Positions 10,457-31,145 of a stretch of 64,000 bases of DNA are shown here, piece by piece. The position numbers were made by a program, and so were the translations under genes. This DNA comes from Helianthus annuus (lineage: Eukaryota > Streptophyta > Magnoliopsida > Asterales > Asteraceae), in assembly GCF_002127325.2 (NCBI RefSeq), contig NC_035441.2, positions 53,698,317-53,762,316 on the forward strand. Direction: 5' to 3'. Positions within the stretch are counted from its first letter, which is position 1; each line of letters opens with the position of its first letter. The notes under the pieces are model-generated. The model saw nothing but the letters and a program-made list of their open reading frames with translations. It was not told the DNA's origin and made no database searches.

Positions 10457-11660
10457 TCATCTCAAGAAGTACTTCATGTAAGAAGGATCGGGGATCCTCG
10501 GTGATTCCAATATTCTGATTTAGGATCTAGGATCCTCAAAGGATATATGATCCTTCCTTCGGTAACATCTTACTTTCATTTTCATTCATTTTATACTTAT
10601 TACTCATCACAAGGCAAAGATGTTAAACATTTAACATCCATTTTCATAAAGTTTTAGCTTTTGCAGAGTTTTTATCATTTTACAGAAGATCAAAGTGGTT
10701 GGCCAACTCTCCAAAGTTTTTGGGTTTATCCCCAATTTTTGGGCTTGTTCCAAGCTAAGGTATTTTATACCTTCTAAGGTTTAAAGGTTTTCACCTTTCA
10801 CACGAATTGGATTTTGACACCCCGCTAGTAGTGCACGTTATCCAAGTATGGTTCGAGGCAATGGGACCAGTACACGCTTAGAAGCTGACAATTTCATTGT
10901 TGTCAGCCATATGTAGGATCTCAAGTATAATGGTAGACGTACCATACATCCGTTATCCTAAGGTTTCTAACGTTTTCACGTTAGCTATGGTTTTGGCATT
11001 TTCATGTCACTTACGTTGGGAAAGACGCCAGTTTGGGCCAGACCCCAGCATACACCCGTTTATTTGGGCTTGTCCCCCGTTATTTGGGCTTGTCCCTAGT
11101 TTGTTTGGGATTGTCCCCAGTTATTATGGGTTTATCCCCAGATTGTTTGGCTTAATCCCAAGTTTATTTTTCTTACAGGATCTTGGAGCTTTAAAGGTTT
11201 GAAAGTTTTGACAATATGGATCCTAGATCCTTAAAACTTTAACTAATTTTCACAGTCTGTATTTTCAGTAATAACTTATAAGGATATAGAATCCTAACTT
11301 GGATTCTCTGGTATGTTTTATCCTTAACCTTGTCTATGTTGCAAGTTACTTTTTATCCTTTCCAGTAAGGATCTATGATCCATATTCATTGAAACAATTA
11401 AAGTTTTCTATTTAACTTAGCATTATTAAATTTTTAACAACTTATGACTCCGCAAATTATTAATGATGATATATATATATATATTTGAATATGGAAATGC
11501 AGGCATAACAATAAAAGAAACTTTAAGGATAAAAATACAACCAACATACCCAAAAGTTTAATATTGTTTAAACCCATTCATTATATACCAAAATCATCCG
11601 GCCTGGATTTCACCAGCAAAACTGTGGACTATCCACCCAGGCCGGATAGGGCTATCTGAC
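10457..11660 (-). mobile_element. Probable continuation of the outer Ty3 LTR U3
   Basis: Directly after the second GTTGT the sequence again has many GGATCC/AGGATC words (10480-10560, 11180-11380), as in 1150-1350, which fits resumption of the interrupted U3. It ends somewhere before about 11660, where an inverted repeat CCGGCCTGG/CCAGGCCGG lies (near 11600 and 11640). No coding sequence is recognisable. The right boundary is a guess. Confidence 0.4.
11060..11162 (+). repeat. 20-21 bp minisatellite, five units
   Basis: Five consecutive units of the type TTATTTGGGCTTGTCCCCAG run head to tail with increasing divergence, and related pieces lie at 10726-10750. As codons they would give a repeated FGLVPSL-like peptide, but no gene context supports translation. 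Confidence 0.7.
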
Positions 11661-11737
11661 AGTTAAAATGTTTATGCAGAAATTAAAGTGTAGGAAATTA
11701 AAATGACAGGATAACAAAGGATTCATCTCCCAAACAG

Positions 11738-12005
11738 AGGGGCTGTTTGGCAACAACTGAATGGTCAAATGCTGAATCAGTAAGAGGTCTGAACCATTAA
11801 GTGCTAAACCAGTAAGAGGTCTGAACCATTAAGAGCCAGTATAATGCTTAACCGTTCAGAGACAAATGTCTGACCAATTCAGATTAGAGGTCTTAACCAT
11901 TCAGATTCAGTATAGTGCTTAACCATTAAGAGACAAATGTCTGAACCATTCAAAAACAAACAGTCCGAAACCATTAAGTGCTAAAATAGTAAGATGTCTG
12001 AATAT
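11738..12005 (+). repeat. MITE-like repeat with GTCTGAACCATTAAG subrepeats
   Basis: It begins GGGGCTGTTTGGCAAC. A weak inverted counterpart, AACAAACAGTCC, lies near 11960. In between, GTCTGAACCATTAAG-like words recur six or more times. No target duplication was found, so the class (hAT or Harbinger MITE) is open. It ends about 260 bp before the AIP2 start codon and so lies in its promoter. Confidence 0.5.
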
Positions 12006-12268
12006 TAAAAGTCCTGTTAATAATAAGTAAATAAAAAGCCGCAAATTAAAGTAGTTGGGTCGCGTAAATCTGTATTTGATATTCACAAACATCCTAACTT
12101 GTTGTAGTTGAATATCCGGTTTCCCCCTGTCCAAGACACCACCTTTAAAACACCCTCCCAAAAAATCACACCCCAATTTACACATTCACAATTATTATAA
12201 TTTTAACAATCAAACCCACATTAGGGTTCATCATCTTCTTCAAATTCACCCAAATTCAATCACAAAAA

Positions 12269-15200
12269 ATGGACATAAACCATGAGAACGAGTTGATGCA
12301 GAAATTGCAAGATTTACAAAAGCAGCTAGGGAAGAAACAAATGTTTGAAGAAGCTGTTTCTTCAATCAGATCTTTACTTCATCAGTTTTACCTTTCGGGT
12401 TCTCCTTCGCTTCGTAAATTGGTAATTTTATCGTTCTTTGTTTCTGTTTGGGATCGGTATTTGTGAGGTTTTTTCTGTGATTGTAATGAGATTGGGTGAA
12501 TTTTGGTTTATGCTGCGTTGAAGTGATTATTAGGGTTTTGTGTTTGTAAGTGTAATAATTTAATTGTAATGTAATAGGTGTTTGAATTCACCTGTTTTTT
12601 TTTTTTTTTTCATTTTATATGTAGTTATGATGATTAAGTTACCCTAGGTTAAAGTAATTGGGATTTTGAGCATGATCTTTGGATTTAAGTAAAAATAATT
12701 GATATTTTCCGGTATGAGTTGCAGATGATAGGATTTTGGATTAGTTTCATGCTTAATTGATACAGAAACCATGGTTGTAAAGACCGCTAGGCTAGGCGCT
12801 AGTCGAGCGGTGGTTTATTTGGAATTTTATATGTAAATATTCAATTTTATATTTATGATTATATACAAAATTTTATATATAATTTTTTTCAAACCTATTA
12901 ATCGGATTGGATTAATGAGTATAAGTTTTCAGTACTTTAAAGATTTTGATGGACTTTTTACCCATTTTTTACTGATTTTGACAGATTACTGGTTTTTGGT
13001 CCAGTCGGTGAACTACGGAGTATCGATTAGTCGCTGATTGATTGGTGATTAATACAACACTGACAGAAACAGATCTGATCATTTAGAGTTTAGTGTTAAG
13101 TTAGAACAATTCCGATCATATTCAAACACTGTAATTAGCAATAATAGTATAATAAAAAAATCCACCTTTTATCTGTTTTGTAGTTTGCTGTTGATTACAA
13201 TCTGTCAATTGAGGTTCCACTCTTATTTTTAAGTGTCTTTACTTGTTGCATAGCTTTTGGTGAATGCTACTTATTAAACGAGTTATAAATTTCGCAGTTT
13301 TTCACTGTGATATCTCGTGTTGCAACCGTATTAAAGACGAGATACACATCACCGGGATTCTGGAACGCTGGACTAGGGCTCTTTCTTGAGGCTGAACAAT
13401 TGGTGTCTGAGTCTTCAGAAAAGCAACACTTACAAACTTGCATTGCTAGAGCCCGAGAGCAGTTGAATGAAGTGGATAATCAACCTGATGAATCTGCACA
13501 AAACACGAGAAATCAAGGTCTATACTTTATATTCTCATGAAGTTATATGTATATGAAATTTGATTTGAATAGGGGGTGCCAAAATATGCATATAGCGTAA
13601 CGGGTCAAGATGTGTAATTTTTGTTGCGGGTCAAAATGAGCCCGGTCAGGTTATTCCGACGTGCAAACACTTGCTTTTTATAATTGGCAAATTGGAAAAT
13701 AATAATCTCATCTTTCTGGAATTCTGAAAGGAATTGGCTGATAATAATCTCAAGTCAGTTATTAGCCAATAATAATCTGACCTCGTCCAATTTTTTTGTA
13801 AAATAGACCACCGTTAAAATAAGCTTAATGGAGTTAAGTTTTTTTCCGAATTACAAACCGATGTTTTAGGGCTTTTGATCAGAACGAGGATACGAGTCGA
13901 TTGTTGTAAAACTTACCTCGAAATTGTGTTCGAAATGGCTTGAATTTTGTTAATTGGAAGTTAAACACCCGAATTGAAGCCCCGTTTTCGTGGGTTGGGG
14001 GCAGTATTTTGAGGTAAGTTTTACATCAATCGACTCGTATCCTCGTTCTGATCAAAAGCCCTAAAACATCGGTTTGTAATTCGGAAAAAAACTTAACTCC
14101 GTTAAGCTATTTTAGCGGCAGACTATTTTACAAAAAAATTGGACAAGGTCGGATTATTATTGGCTAATAACTGACTTGGGATTATTATCGGCCAATTTCA
14201 GAAAGATGGGATTATTATTTTCCAATTTGCCTTTATAATTTTATCGTGTTTAATATGATTGCAAAAGTTCTTTTAGTAAAAAATGAGTAAATTACACGGA
14301 TGGTCCCTGTGGTTTACCAAACTTTTGGATCTGGTCCCTAGCTTTCCAAAAGTACACAGATGGTCCCTATGGTTTGCACTTTGTAACGCATTTAGTCCCC
14401 AGCTTTTTCCAAAAGTACATGGATGGACCCAGTGGTAAACCACAAGGACCATCCATGTACTTTACTCTTAAAAGCTAGGGGACTACATGCGTTACAAAGT
14501 GCAAACCACAGGGACCATCCGTGTACTTTTAAAAAGCTAGGGACCAAATCCAAAATTTTGGTAAACGACAGGGACCATCCGTGTACTTTACTCTTAAAAA
14601 AACATGTAATTTGGTTTAAGAGGTTATATGTATCTGAATGCATTTTGGATGAATTTCAACCTGTTTGACTTTTTCAGATCTATTAGCTTAACACCTTTGA
14701 CCTGTTTGAACACATAACCCAAAATTGGAGAGATTGTTTTTCGGATGCTGAAGGCGTTACGCTCACATCTTTAAGAATGCTGTCAATAATTATTGCAGGA
14801 TACCTGTTTGAAGGGCATCTTACGGTGGACCAAGAGCCTCCACCGCCTCAATGGCTGGTCCAGTCAAATCTTATGACAAGCATTGCGGCTTCCATGTCTC
14901 AAGCGGAAACATCAGACGGGTCTAACGGTTTACCACAAGAGCTGATGGATAGAATTCAGGAGCTTATGCCTAACATAACAGACGAATCCAACAATCTACC
15001 ACAGGAGATGATAGACAGACTTATGGCAATGGTATTTCACTCGTAATACACATCTTTTTTTTTTTTTGTGAAGTCAAAAACTTTTAATGTTGGCTTTTTT
15101 TTAAAAGTGCATTTAGGGGTGCTAAACAAGTCGTGTTCGCGGGTTCAACCGGACCCGAACACGACCCGAACCCGAAAAACATGTCACACATATGAACCCG

Positions 15201-16156
15201 ACCCCGACCCAAAGGTTGACCCGAATACAACCCGTTCAACCCGAATTTTTTTTTCCTGCAAATTAATATATTAAAATTAAAATTTACTACAAAAAACACA
15301 AATGTATACAACACGATTACATTAAATTATAAAATATATGTCGATTTCTCTTTTTAAGTTATAATAATGGCATAAAATACACACCCAATTTAATTTATGA
15401 CATAAAATATATTGTATAAAAATATAAAATTAGAGAATTGAGTTAAACAGGTCAACCCGACCCATTTAACTAAAAGGGTTCGCGGGTTCAACCTGAAACT
15501 GACCCGAACCCGTTTAGACTAAACCTAAACCCGTGAATTTCGTGATAGGTTTGTGTCGTGTCAGAAATTCACACCCCTAATGATATGTTTATATGCAGTT
15601 CCCAGAGGGGGATTCAGCCCCGAGAGCACCACCAGCAAGTAAAGAAGTGGTTGCAAAGCTTCCGGTAATCACTGTTACAACGGAGATATTGGCTAAGATG
15701 GGAGCAGATGCCGAATGTGCCATTTGTAAGGATAATTTGGTGGTTGGCGACAGTATGCAAGAGATGCCATGCAAGCATACGTTTCATCCGCCTTGCCTTA
15801 AGCCATGGCTGGTAATTACTTCGTTATCCCCCACCAATCTGTTGGACCCATTTTAGATATTCTTTTTTGGGCTTGTTTGATGACCCGTTTAAGATAAAAT
15901 ACCCGACCTTGCTACCATACTCGCATGTCACTTGATTTATGGGTGGTTCTTAATATGCCGTTTGATTGAACTCGAGTTGTGAGATTTACGTCTTTTTTTA
16001 TTGCAGGACGAGCACAATTCTTGCCCGATTTGTCGGCATGAATTGCGAACGGACGATCATGAATATGAAAGCAGGAAGGAGCGGGAGAAGGAGGCCGAGG
16101 AAGAACGGAAAGGAGCTGCGAATGCGGTCCGTGGAGGTGAATATATGTATGTATAG
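12269..16156 (+). CDS. AIP2: E3 ubiquitin-protein ligase AIP2-like (RING-H2), 322 aa, 5 exons
   Basis: Exons: 12269-12421, 13298-13517, 14799-15031, 15599-15811, 16007-16156 (969 nt with stop). All introns are GT-AG and phases fit. The N-terminal half carries the AIP2-family landmarks LQDLQKQLGKK, RVATVLKTRYTSPGFWNAGL and GYLFEGHLTVD. The RING-H2 ligands are C242, C245, C260, H262, H265, C268, C279 and C282. A charged helix (about residues 290-312) and the C-terminal GGEYMYV follow. In Arabidopsis, AIP2 ubiquitinates the seed factor ABI3 and dampens abscisic acid signalling; the same role here is inferred from similarity. Length is close to the Arabidopsis protein (310 aa). The ATG is the first in a leader that lacks an obvious TATA box. 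Introns 1-3 carry hAT-like and MULE-type insertions. Confidence 0.93.
12770..13062 (+). mobile_element. hAT MITE in AIP2 intron 1
   Basis: The perfect 8-bp target duplication ACAGAAAC flanks it (12762-12769, 13063-13070). Imperfect terminal repeats are CATGGTTGTAAAG and CAGTGTTGTATTAATC. It has no coding capacity. A relative lies at 22485-22833. Confidence 0.8.
13686..14231 (+). mobile_element. Foldback MULE-type MITE in AIP2 intron 2
   Basis: The perfect 9-bp target duplication TTTATAATT flanks it (13677-13685, 14232-14240), the size made by Mutator-type transposases. Arms starting GGCAAATTGGAAAATAATAA are inverted over more than 200 bp each, leaving a short unpaired centre, so the 546-bp element would form a long hairpin in the pre-mRNA. 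No coding capacity. Confidence 0.88.
14285..14593 (+). mobile_element. MULE-type MITE, GTCCCTGTGGTTT family, AIP2 intron 2
   Basis: The ends are GAGTAAATTACACGG and its complement with TTTACTC. Internal arms carry GGTCCCTGTGGTTTACC in both directions. Flanks GTAAAAAAT and TTAAAAAAA match at 7 of 9 positions, a decayed 9-bp target duplication. Same terminal style as 19931, 25642, 47497, 52481, 55549 and 56660. Confidence 0.75.
15114..15579 (+). mobile_element. hAT-like MITE in AIP2 intron 3
   Basis: It runs from TAGGGGTG to CACCCCTA, with inverted arms of CGGGTTCAACC and ACCCGAACCCG words. No 8-bp target duplication is visible, so the class rests on the ends alone. The centre is AT-rich. Confidence 0.55.
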
Positions 16157-16368
16157 GCTATTAAAAGGAACCTGTATTTGTGATTTTTTTTGTATGACAT
16201 TGTGTTACCTTTTGCACTTAAAAAGTTGAGTATAATATATTTGATCCCACATACGTTCTAATAAAATGTTTGGATGATGGTAAGTTCTGAAATGTTAATC
16301 AATTGGGGGGGGGGGGGGGGGTAGAAGGAACTTGTGACATGTTGCAATGCCTGTTTTATCCGGGTTTG

Positions 16369-16867
16369 TAGGGTGTTTATCGGTTTGGTGGTTCAGTAAG
16401 TGAACCGAATTCAAAGTTTTGGTTTCTTTGATTGTGTAGTGAGCTGTACAAATAGGGGAATTCATAGCCTGATACTTGTAATTTGGGTTTCTCGGCTTAT
16501 AACCAAATTGGGTTTTCCAGAACCGAAAACCCTTTTTTTGAACGGCAAATTTAGATCACTGACGGACCGGTGGAGTATCATCGTACCACCAGCGGAGCCA
16601 CCCAATCATATCCAACCGAAAACCCTTTACCTAACTCAGTTTCGGTTTAATGCCGAACAGAAAACCGGATGTGTAGTTTTGAATGGTTTTGTTTTGACCT
16701 TCAAAAAGACTTATTTTTGCTATTCAAAAAGGGGTAGCGGCGCAACTTGTTGCCCGTTTACCAACTATATCAATGTAAATTCAGGCTCTGGTAGTTGGGA
16801 TCTAAAAAAACTGAGGAAGACTCTAAATAAATTGGTTATTTTATCGACAAAAAAATTGAACACCCTA
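16369..16867 (+). mobile_element. hAT MITE downstream of AIP2
   Basis: The ends are TAGGGTGTT and AACACCCTA. Flanking octamers CGGGTTTG and CGAGTTTT match at 6 of 8, a decayed hAT target duplication. GGTTT/AACCG words recur in inverted orientation. An open frame across it (16400-16891) resembles no protein I know. Confidence 0.6.
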
Positions 16868-17150
16868 CGAGTTTTTAACAGAGTCGTGTGACCAAATTAA
16901 GAAAACTACAATGATGAGTGATCCGATCCATCTTAAGAAAACCAAAAACTACATGCCTCTTCCCTCCCCTTGAAAACCAAACTTCTAGTTTTTTTCATGC
17001 TTCTCAAAAACATTTTCAAGTAATCACCTAATTCAACATTTTAACGTCCATTCTAGCAATGAGATTGCATGGATCACAAGATTACACAATAGCTTAGGAT
17101 AGTTTTAAGCTAGAACTAATACGATTGCATGGATCACAAGATTACACAAT

Positions 17151-17880
17151 AAGAGGTTGGATCTTGTACAAGACAAAAATTTCATACGAAGTGTACGTAA
17201 GAATTAAAGAAGGATAAGTGTCATTGGCTTGAAGGGTAATCTAGTCCCTTCTCACTTAAACAACCCCCTGATTTCAAATGGCTATAACTTTTTCATACGT
17301 TAATTTAAAAAAAAAAATTGGAGCGTTTCATTCGCTTTAATTCGAGTTGCCTATTACTATAGTTTTCTTAAAAAAGTTTTGCATGATTTTGAATATCCAT
17401 TAGTTCATTACATGATTACGTGATTTTAAATACCCAACACATGACTACATGATTTTGAATACTCATTAGCTGATTACACATTCATTATAAATGCATTAGG
17501 TGATTACACATTCAGTATGATTTGTTATAACTAATATTATTACAATTATGCTTATAACGTAATCACTCAGTGTGGTTTCACATAAAATATACTATGATGA
17601 AATCACGTAATCACGAAATAGGTATTCAAAATCACGTAGTCACGTAATAAATACATAGTCAACCATTGTTACGTGATTACGTAATCATTTACTGCAGTTT
17701 CACATACTATAATGAAATCACGTAATGGGTATTCGAAACCACGTAGTCATGTGCTAGGTATTCAAACTCATGTTAATTTTTAAGAAAACTATAACAATAG
17801 ATTGCTCGAATTAAAAAGAATTAAATACTCGTTAATACGGTATAATTTTTTTTAAATATTAACGTAAATTAATCATATAA
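17151..17880 (+). mobile_element. Foldback repeat rich in ACGTGATTACG words, copy 1
   Basis: A left arm with ATGGCTATAACTTTTTCATACG and TTCGAGTTGCCTATTACTAT is mirrored by the right arm (AACAATAGATTGCTCGAATT, AATACGGTATAA). The centre has many ACGTGATTACG and TAATCACGTAA words. The right end seems truncated compared with copy 2 (57478-58790). No target duplication was found and I do not recognise the class. Confidence 0.55.
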
Positions 17881-18519
17881 TACTATTATTCTGCAAGACA
17901 CTTTATGATACATGGGAATTTAGGAAAAAAGCCCATCCTATAAAGCAAAAGCCAACCTAATAAATATCTACCATAATAACAAAAATTAATCATATAATAT
18001 TGTTCTGCAACACACTTTATGATACCATAACTCTCATTTATTATATTTAGTGATAAAAAAATCAACCAAGTTTGAATTCTAATCCCATCCACAAAACTGT
18101 AAAATAATCCCTTATCTATTTCCAATTTTCCAGATCCAAAATCATCTTTCATTTTCATCTCTCTACTTTAGCAACAAACCCACGAGGGTTTCTTCAATCT
18201 TTGATCTACAAACATCTTCTTCTAGGATAATCATTGATTCGATCGCTTCAAAACCCTTAATCTTTTTCACCCGCCCAGACCCCACACATCTTGATCCAAT
18301 CATTCGACTCACCCAGACCAATAAAGTTCAGTTTTTTCGTGTTCTTGATCGACTTTGTTGCTGCAGTTTTGTGGGTTTTGTTGGGGAATCTGTTGTGGGT
18401 TCTAAGGCTGTGAGATCCACGAGTTGAGGGGGGATCTTGTTGGTGTATGATCTTGTAAACATTGATCTTTGTGGGGTTTGGTTAGTTGCACATAAGGTGT
18501 TTGATGTATTGCCGCAGTG

Positions 18520-27075
<8,556 letters not shown>

Positions 27076-27486
27076 CTTTCTTAACGGGTTAGTCAAGGCG
27101 TTGTTGGTAAGTAAATTGACTATGTTACCCCTGGGCACGAGTTGGTTAGTAAATTTTGTTGGGTTGGAATGTTTGGAGACGCTATGGTCATGTGACAATA
27201 TTATTACGTGCTTAAAACGACTATTAAGCAGCTAACAACCGAATAACGATTCGCTAGCTTAATCCATGTTTGACTTGTAAAGATAACTATTGTACAAGAC
27301 CAGAGTTTGAATTGTATTTTTTTTTGTAATATGTACTTGTTTAAAGAAGGTGAATGTGCAATGTCTTTGTTTCATTCTTCTACCAAAATATTTGTGCAGA
27401 AAAGGCCAAAAACAAAAGTCAAAGTCAAAGTCAAGAAGGATAAAAAAAAAGTTAAAATCAAAAACCAACTTGTCCAAATAAACCTT

Positions 27487-28259
27487 GGGCAAAAAGCATA
27501 ATAAAACCAATTGCTTTGTTATTTATCTCATAAAAGTCCCTTAACAAACTTTTTACACATAACAAATTAACATATTTTCAATTTTGCCTCACAAAAGTCG
27601 CTCAACAACTCTTTGAACATTAAACTTCTTTCACATGTTAAATTTGAATAAAATTATGACAAACTTTTTTTAAAACAACTTGTTACATGAAGTTATGTTT
27701 CAACATAAGATATTTTGGAAATTCATAGGTCATTGCTACGGAACCAAAAACGATTAGAACTCAAAATTCAACAAAAAAACGATTAAACCCATACCAAACA
27801 AAACGAGTTCAGTTTATATGTAGTCTGATATACCGAATAACCAAGGTAAACCATACTTTAATCTCAGTCAAAAAAACGCAATAATATGAATTTGCTGTAT
27901 TTGGTTGAAACCGAAAACCAAGCCGAATTCGAACGCGATTTGTGATTTAGTTTTGGAATACTTAAATTTCGTATGGTTTGGTTTGATTTTTGGTTCAACT
28001 AAAAAAAATCAAACCAGATAAATTGAACCAAATAATTGAATAAACCGAAAAGAACCGATGAACACCTCTAACGGTTTCAAGTTTTTAGTTTCTTTTTGTT
28101 CAAATTTAACATGTGAAGGGACTTTAATGTTCAAAAAATTGTTAAGGGACTTTTGTAATACAAAATAGAAAGTATACTGGTTTTTTATGTGTAAAAAATT
28201 GTTAAGGGACTTTTATGAGATAATTAAGAAAGTATGTTTGTTTTTTACGATATTTGCTC
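27487..28259 (+). mobile_element. Foldback MULE-type element just downstream of MPK16
   Basis: Ends GGGCAAAAAGCATAAT and, inverted, GAGCAAATATCGTAAA lead into arms with ATCTCATAAAAGTCCCTTAA. Flanks ATAAACCTT and ATAAACCAA match at 7 of 9. The centre (about 27730-28075) holds a second repeat of AACCGAAAA/GGTTTGGTTT words, probably a nested MITE. Confidence 0.65.
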
Positions 28260-29151
28260 ATAAACCAAATAAGAACTTACAATTTCAATTAAATTTATTG
28301 AGAAAAATATGTGGTGATCGTGCATAACTTGAAACATTTAGAGCCCAACAGCCCTTTAGTGATCCTACCCCCATAATCTACCGATAGCTTCTGCTATGAG
28401 TGAGTGATATTTAACTTATTACAACAGACAAAAATATGCGAGAGGTAATGGACATAGAGCAATTAAGTTCGATGCATGGCCTGGTCATGGCGTTGATCGT
28501 CTAGGGCCTACCGATAGCTTCTGCTATGAGTGCGATTTTACTGGATATTAGGGATGGGCATTTGGTACTGCAATGAGCCATTTGCAGTACCCATTTTATT
28601 TTTTTGCATGTTTTAGGATCAATACTTTCGATTCGGTATGATAGTTTGGGTTGATTTACCAAACAATATTATCCTATATACTAAAAACCAAAGTAGATGG
28701 TGAATCCACCTCCTGAATTTGGTTCTTCCTTTGGTCCTTACGGGTTTGTTTGCGTTTCATGTAGATCCTTCAAGTTTGGTGGTTTTGGCATGTATGTTCT
28801 CTCCGCAAAGCGGCGGTCCCAATCTTTTTTGGTTTTGTCAATTTTGGTCCTTCCGTATGTTTTCACACCTTTGTTGGGTTTGTTACACGTGTTTGATGAG
28901 GTGTTCATAGTTTTAAACATTAGCCCAACAAACCATTGCCGGATGAATATCGGTTGATCCTCACGTTGAGTTGTGAATTGATCATGTCGAGTTGTGAATC
29001 TATCGTCTCAAGTGTAGGTTCACAGACGGAATCAACAAATAGCCAACCTTAACTATCGATGTCATGAAATGGCGATGCATGAAGTGTCGGAAATGGAAAC
29101 AATAAAAAACTTCACTTAAACTATATTAAGAAACTAGGTTCTTCAACGACG
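28260..29151 (+). other. Intergenic stretch with a duplicated 25-nt hairpin word
   Basis: No gene is recognisable. CTACCGATAGCTTCTGCTAT plus GAGTG occurs at 28378-28402 and 28508-28532; within it ATAGC and GCTAT can pair around TTCT. Open frames at 28697-28957 are short and resemble nothing I know. Confidence 0.45.
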
Positions 29152-30878
29152 TTATGAGGCTAGAGGGTATGGTAATCCATAACACTTACGAACTTGACAA
29201 CGACAATGTGAACGCTTTAAATGACGCTCTGCTATTATTATATCAAGTGCTTCATGAGAAACAGAGCCATGTAATAGCTTCAACATTGGTAGGTTGTGTT
29301 ATGCATTAGAACAGTTCTACTTTTTTCGAAGCTATCTTTAACAATTGTATATTGCGAGTTCACTACTTCATCAATGTGACGAACAATCTTATCTAAGGTA
29401 CAATTTGCTGAATTCAAGAATTTTTTTAGCTTGGCATGTTGGCTTTCAGCTCTGTTAGTTGTCTGATTTCCGAAATGTAAGCATTCGTTAGTCCATACAG
29501 ACACAAACATTTCTTTATACTTGTTTAACCAAGTACTATTCAAGTAATCCAAAACATCTGCAAAGATAATAATGATGATAATGATGGTAACAATAATACT
29601 AACAGAATTATAGTAATAATACATACCTTGATGATGGATTAACATTGACTGAAGTTGCTTGTAATTTTGGAGGAATGATGTCCACATTTGAGATTCAACA
29701 AGTGCATTCCACATTATATTGAAGATTTTCCAATCATGATCCGTGGTGAAAAATGATTTGCAGTTTCTAAATATACTTTGAGAAACGTGCCACCTACAAA
29801 GTAATCGGGTAGCATTCGGAAAAACTTTCTCGCATGCATTCATCAGAGCTAACTCCCTGTCCGTAACTATAACACGTGGTTGTTGCATGCTCCTCTCATC
29901 TAGAGTTGATTTTAAACAGTTTAATGCCCAAAGATATTTCTCCTCTATTTCTTTACGCATAACTGCAAAAGCTATGGAGATTGTCTTGTTGGTAGAAGTT
30001 ACACCAACAATTTCAAGAAAAGGCAATTTATACTTGTTCGTATTGTATGTGACATCCATAAGCAACACATGTGGAAAATCAAGGAAGTACTTGTATGAGA
30101 TTTTAGGAACAAAGAATAAGTCTTCCAACATGTTTGAAACTCTATTGGTAGAAATTTCAAAAGTATACCCTTTATCATTTAAACGAGACATTAGCACCTC
30201 CATCAAAGATTTCCCTTTATGATCCGTTGCTCGAATTTTATCACGTGCGTTATATATGTTTTTAATTGTAGAGACATTATTTTCATCACGCTCCTTCATA
30301 ACACCTAAAATATCTTTTGGGAACACACCCTTCCCCGTCAACTCTGCCACCAATTGGTGTTCATTAGGTGTCAATCGTTTGAGGATTGGGTGTCCCTCCA
30401 TATATTCTCCGGGTGGATGATTATGCTCACCAGGTTTTACTTTTAACGTCCAAGAACCATTCTTTTTTGAAAATTTCCCTACCATTTCAAACGGGCAATT
30501 TATCTTTCTAGTGCCGGTCTCTCTACTTGAATCTTTATCTGATTTATACACACCACCACGATCACACATAAGTACAACTTTAGACACGTAGCCATTTTTA
30601 GCTTTCGATCTTTTAGTCACAATAGCGTAACCAAGACTACGTCCGGTGTTTCTAACCCATTCCATCAACTCTTCACGAGACTTGAACACCTAAAAGTGAA
30701 CTAATATTAGTTACAAAATATTAGGTGAACAAGCTTGAGTACTTACAAAATATATATTATCCAAACAAACTCATTTAAACTAAAACAAGACCCTTAACCT
30801 AGCTAGATTATATAACTAAGTTGAAACTTGAAACATGTGAATTAAAAACTATACCTGATCTGTTGAAAATCCAGACAT
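29152..30878 (-). pseudogene. FAR1-type MULE transposase, frameshifted
   Basis: The minus-strand model: exon 1 30855-30878 (tentative, MSGFSTDQ), exon 2 29627-30689, exon 3 from 29557 to about 29152; introns are GT-AG and phases fit. Domains in order: FAR1 DNA-binding zinc region (CPFEMVG...GEHNHP, about residues 70-105), then the MULE transposase core with acidic residues in LLMDVTYNT, VIVTDRELAL and TNRAESQHAK, and a CRWHVSQ motif. Near 29285 the frame hits a TGA; a one-base shift recovers the expected HGSVSHEALD and a SWIM-like CRCQVRKCYGLP stretch ending at a TAA (29152-29154). So the gene is broken close to its 3' end. MULE transposases cut and insert Mutator-type DNA; domesticated relatives (FRS) are transcription factors. 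No terminal repeats were found nearby. Confidence 0.78.
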
Positions 30879-31145
30879 CTCTTTAACTGTTAATAATTTG
30901 AGGCACCAATAACAAAGGAGATGACTACCTCCTGAATATGTATTTTGAATGACCTGTTGTTAAAAAAAATAAAGAAAACAGGTGCAAATCATGTCCTAAT
31001 CAAAAACAATAACCTTGGGTTATGTTCAGTTGGTTCTTTTATGAACAGATGACTTTTAAACATGGCTGATAAAAATTAAAACTCTAAATTTTCCAAATCA
31101 AATGATGTAACGGTTTGCATATTGGTTAGCAAGCAACTATGATGA

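Larger units (their letters stand above)
16157..18519 (+). other. AIP2-MPK16 intergenic region
   Basis: It holds the AIP2 3' flank, an 18-G run at about 16304-16321, a hAT MITE (16369-16867), a 28-bp direct repeat GATTGCATGGATCACAAGAT... at 17063-17090 and 17123-17150, and a foldback element (17151-17880). From about 18150 to 18519 the sequence is pyrimidine-rich and gene-like; it is probably the MPK16 leader. No other gene is recognisable. Confidence 0.6.

Noticed and set aside
16400..16891. 163-codon open frame after AIP2
   Set aside because: It lies almost entirely inside a hAT MITE and resembles no protein; chance frame.
29887..30222. Plus-strand 111-codon frame
   Set aside because: Antisense shadow of the FAR1-type transposase.
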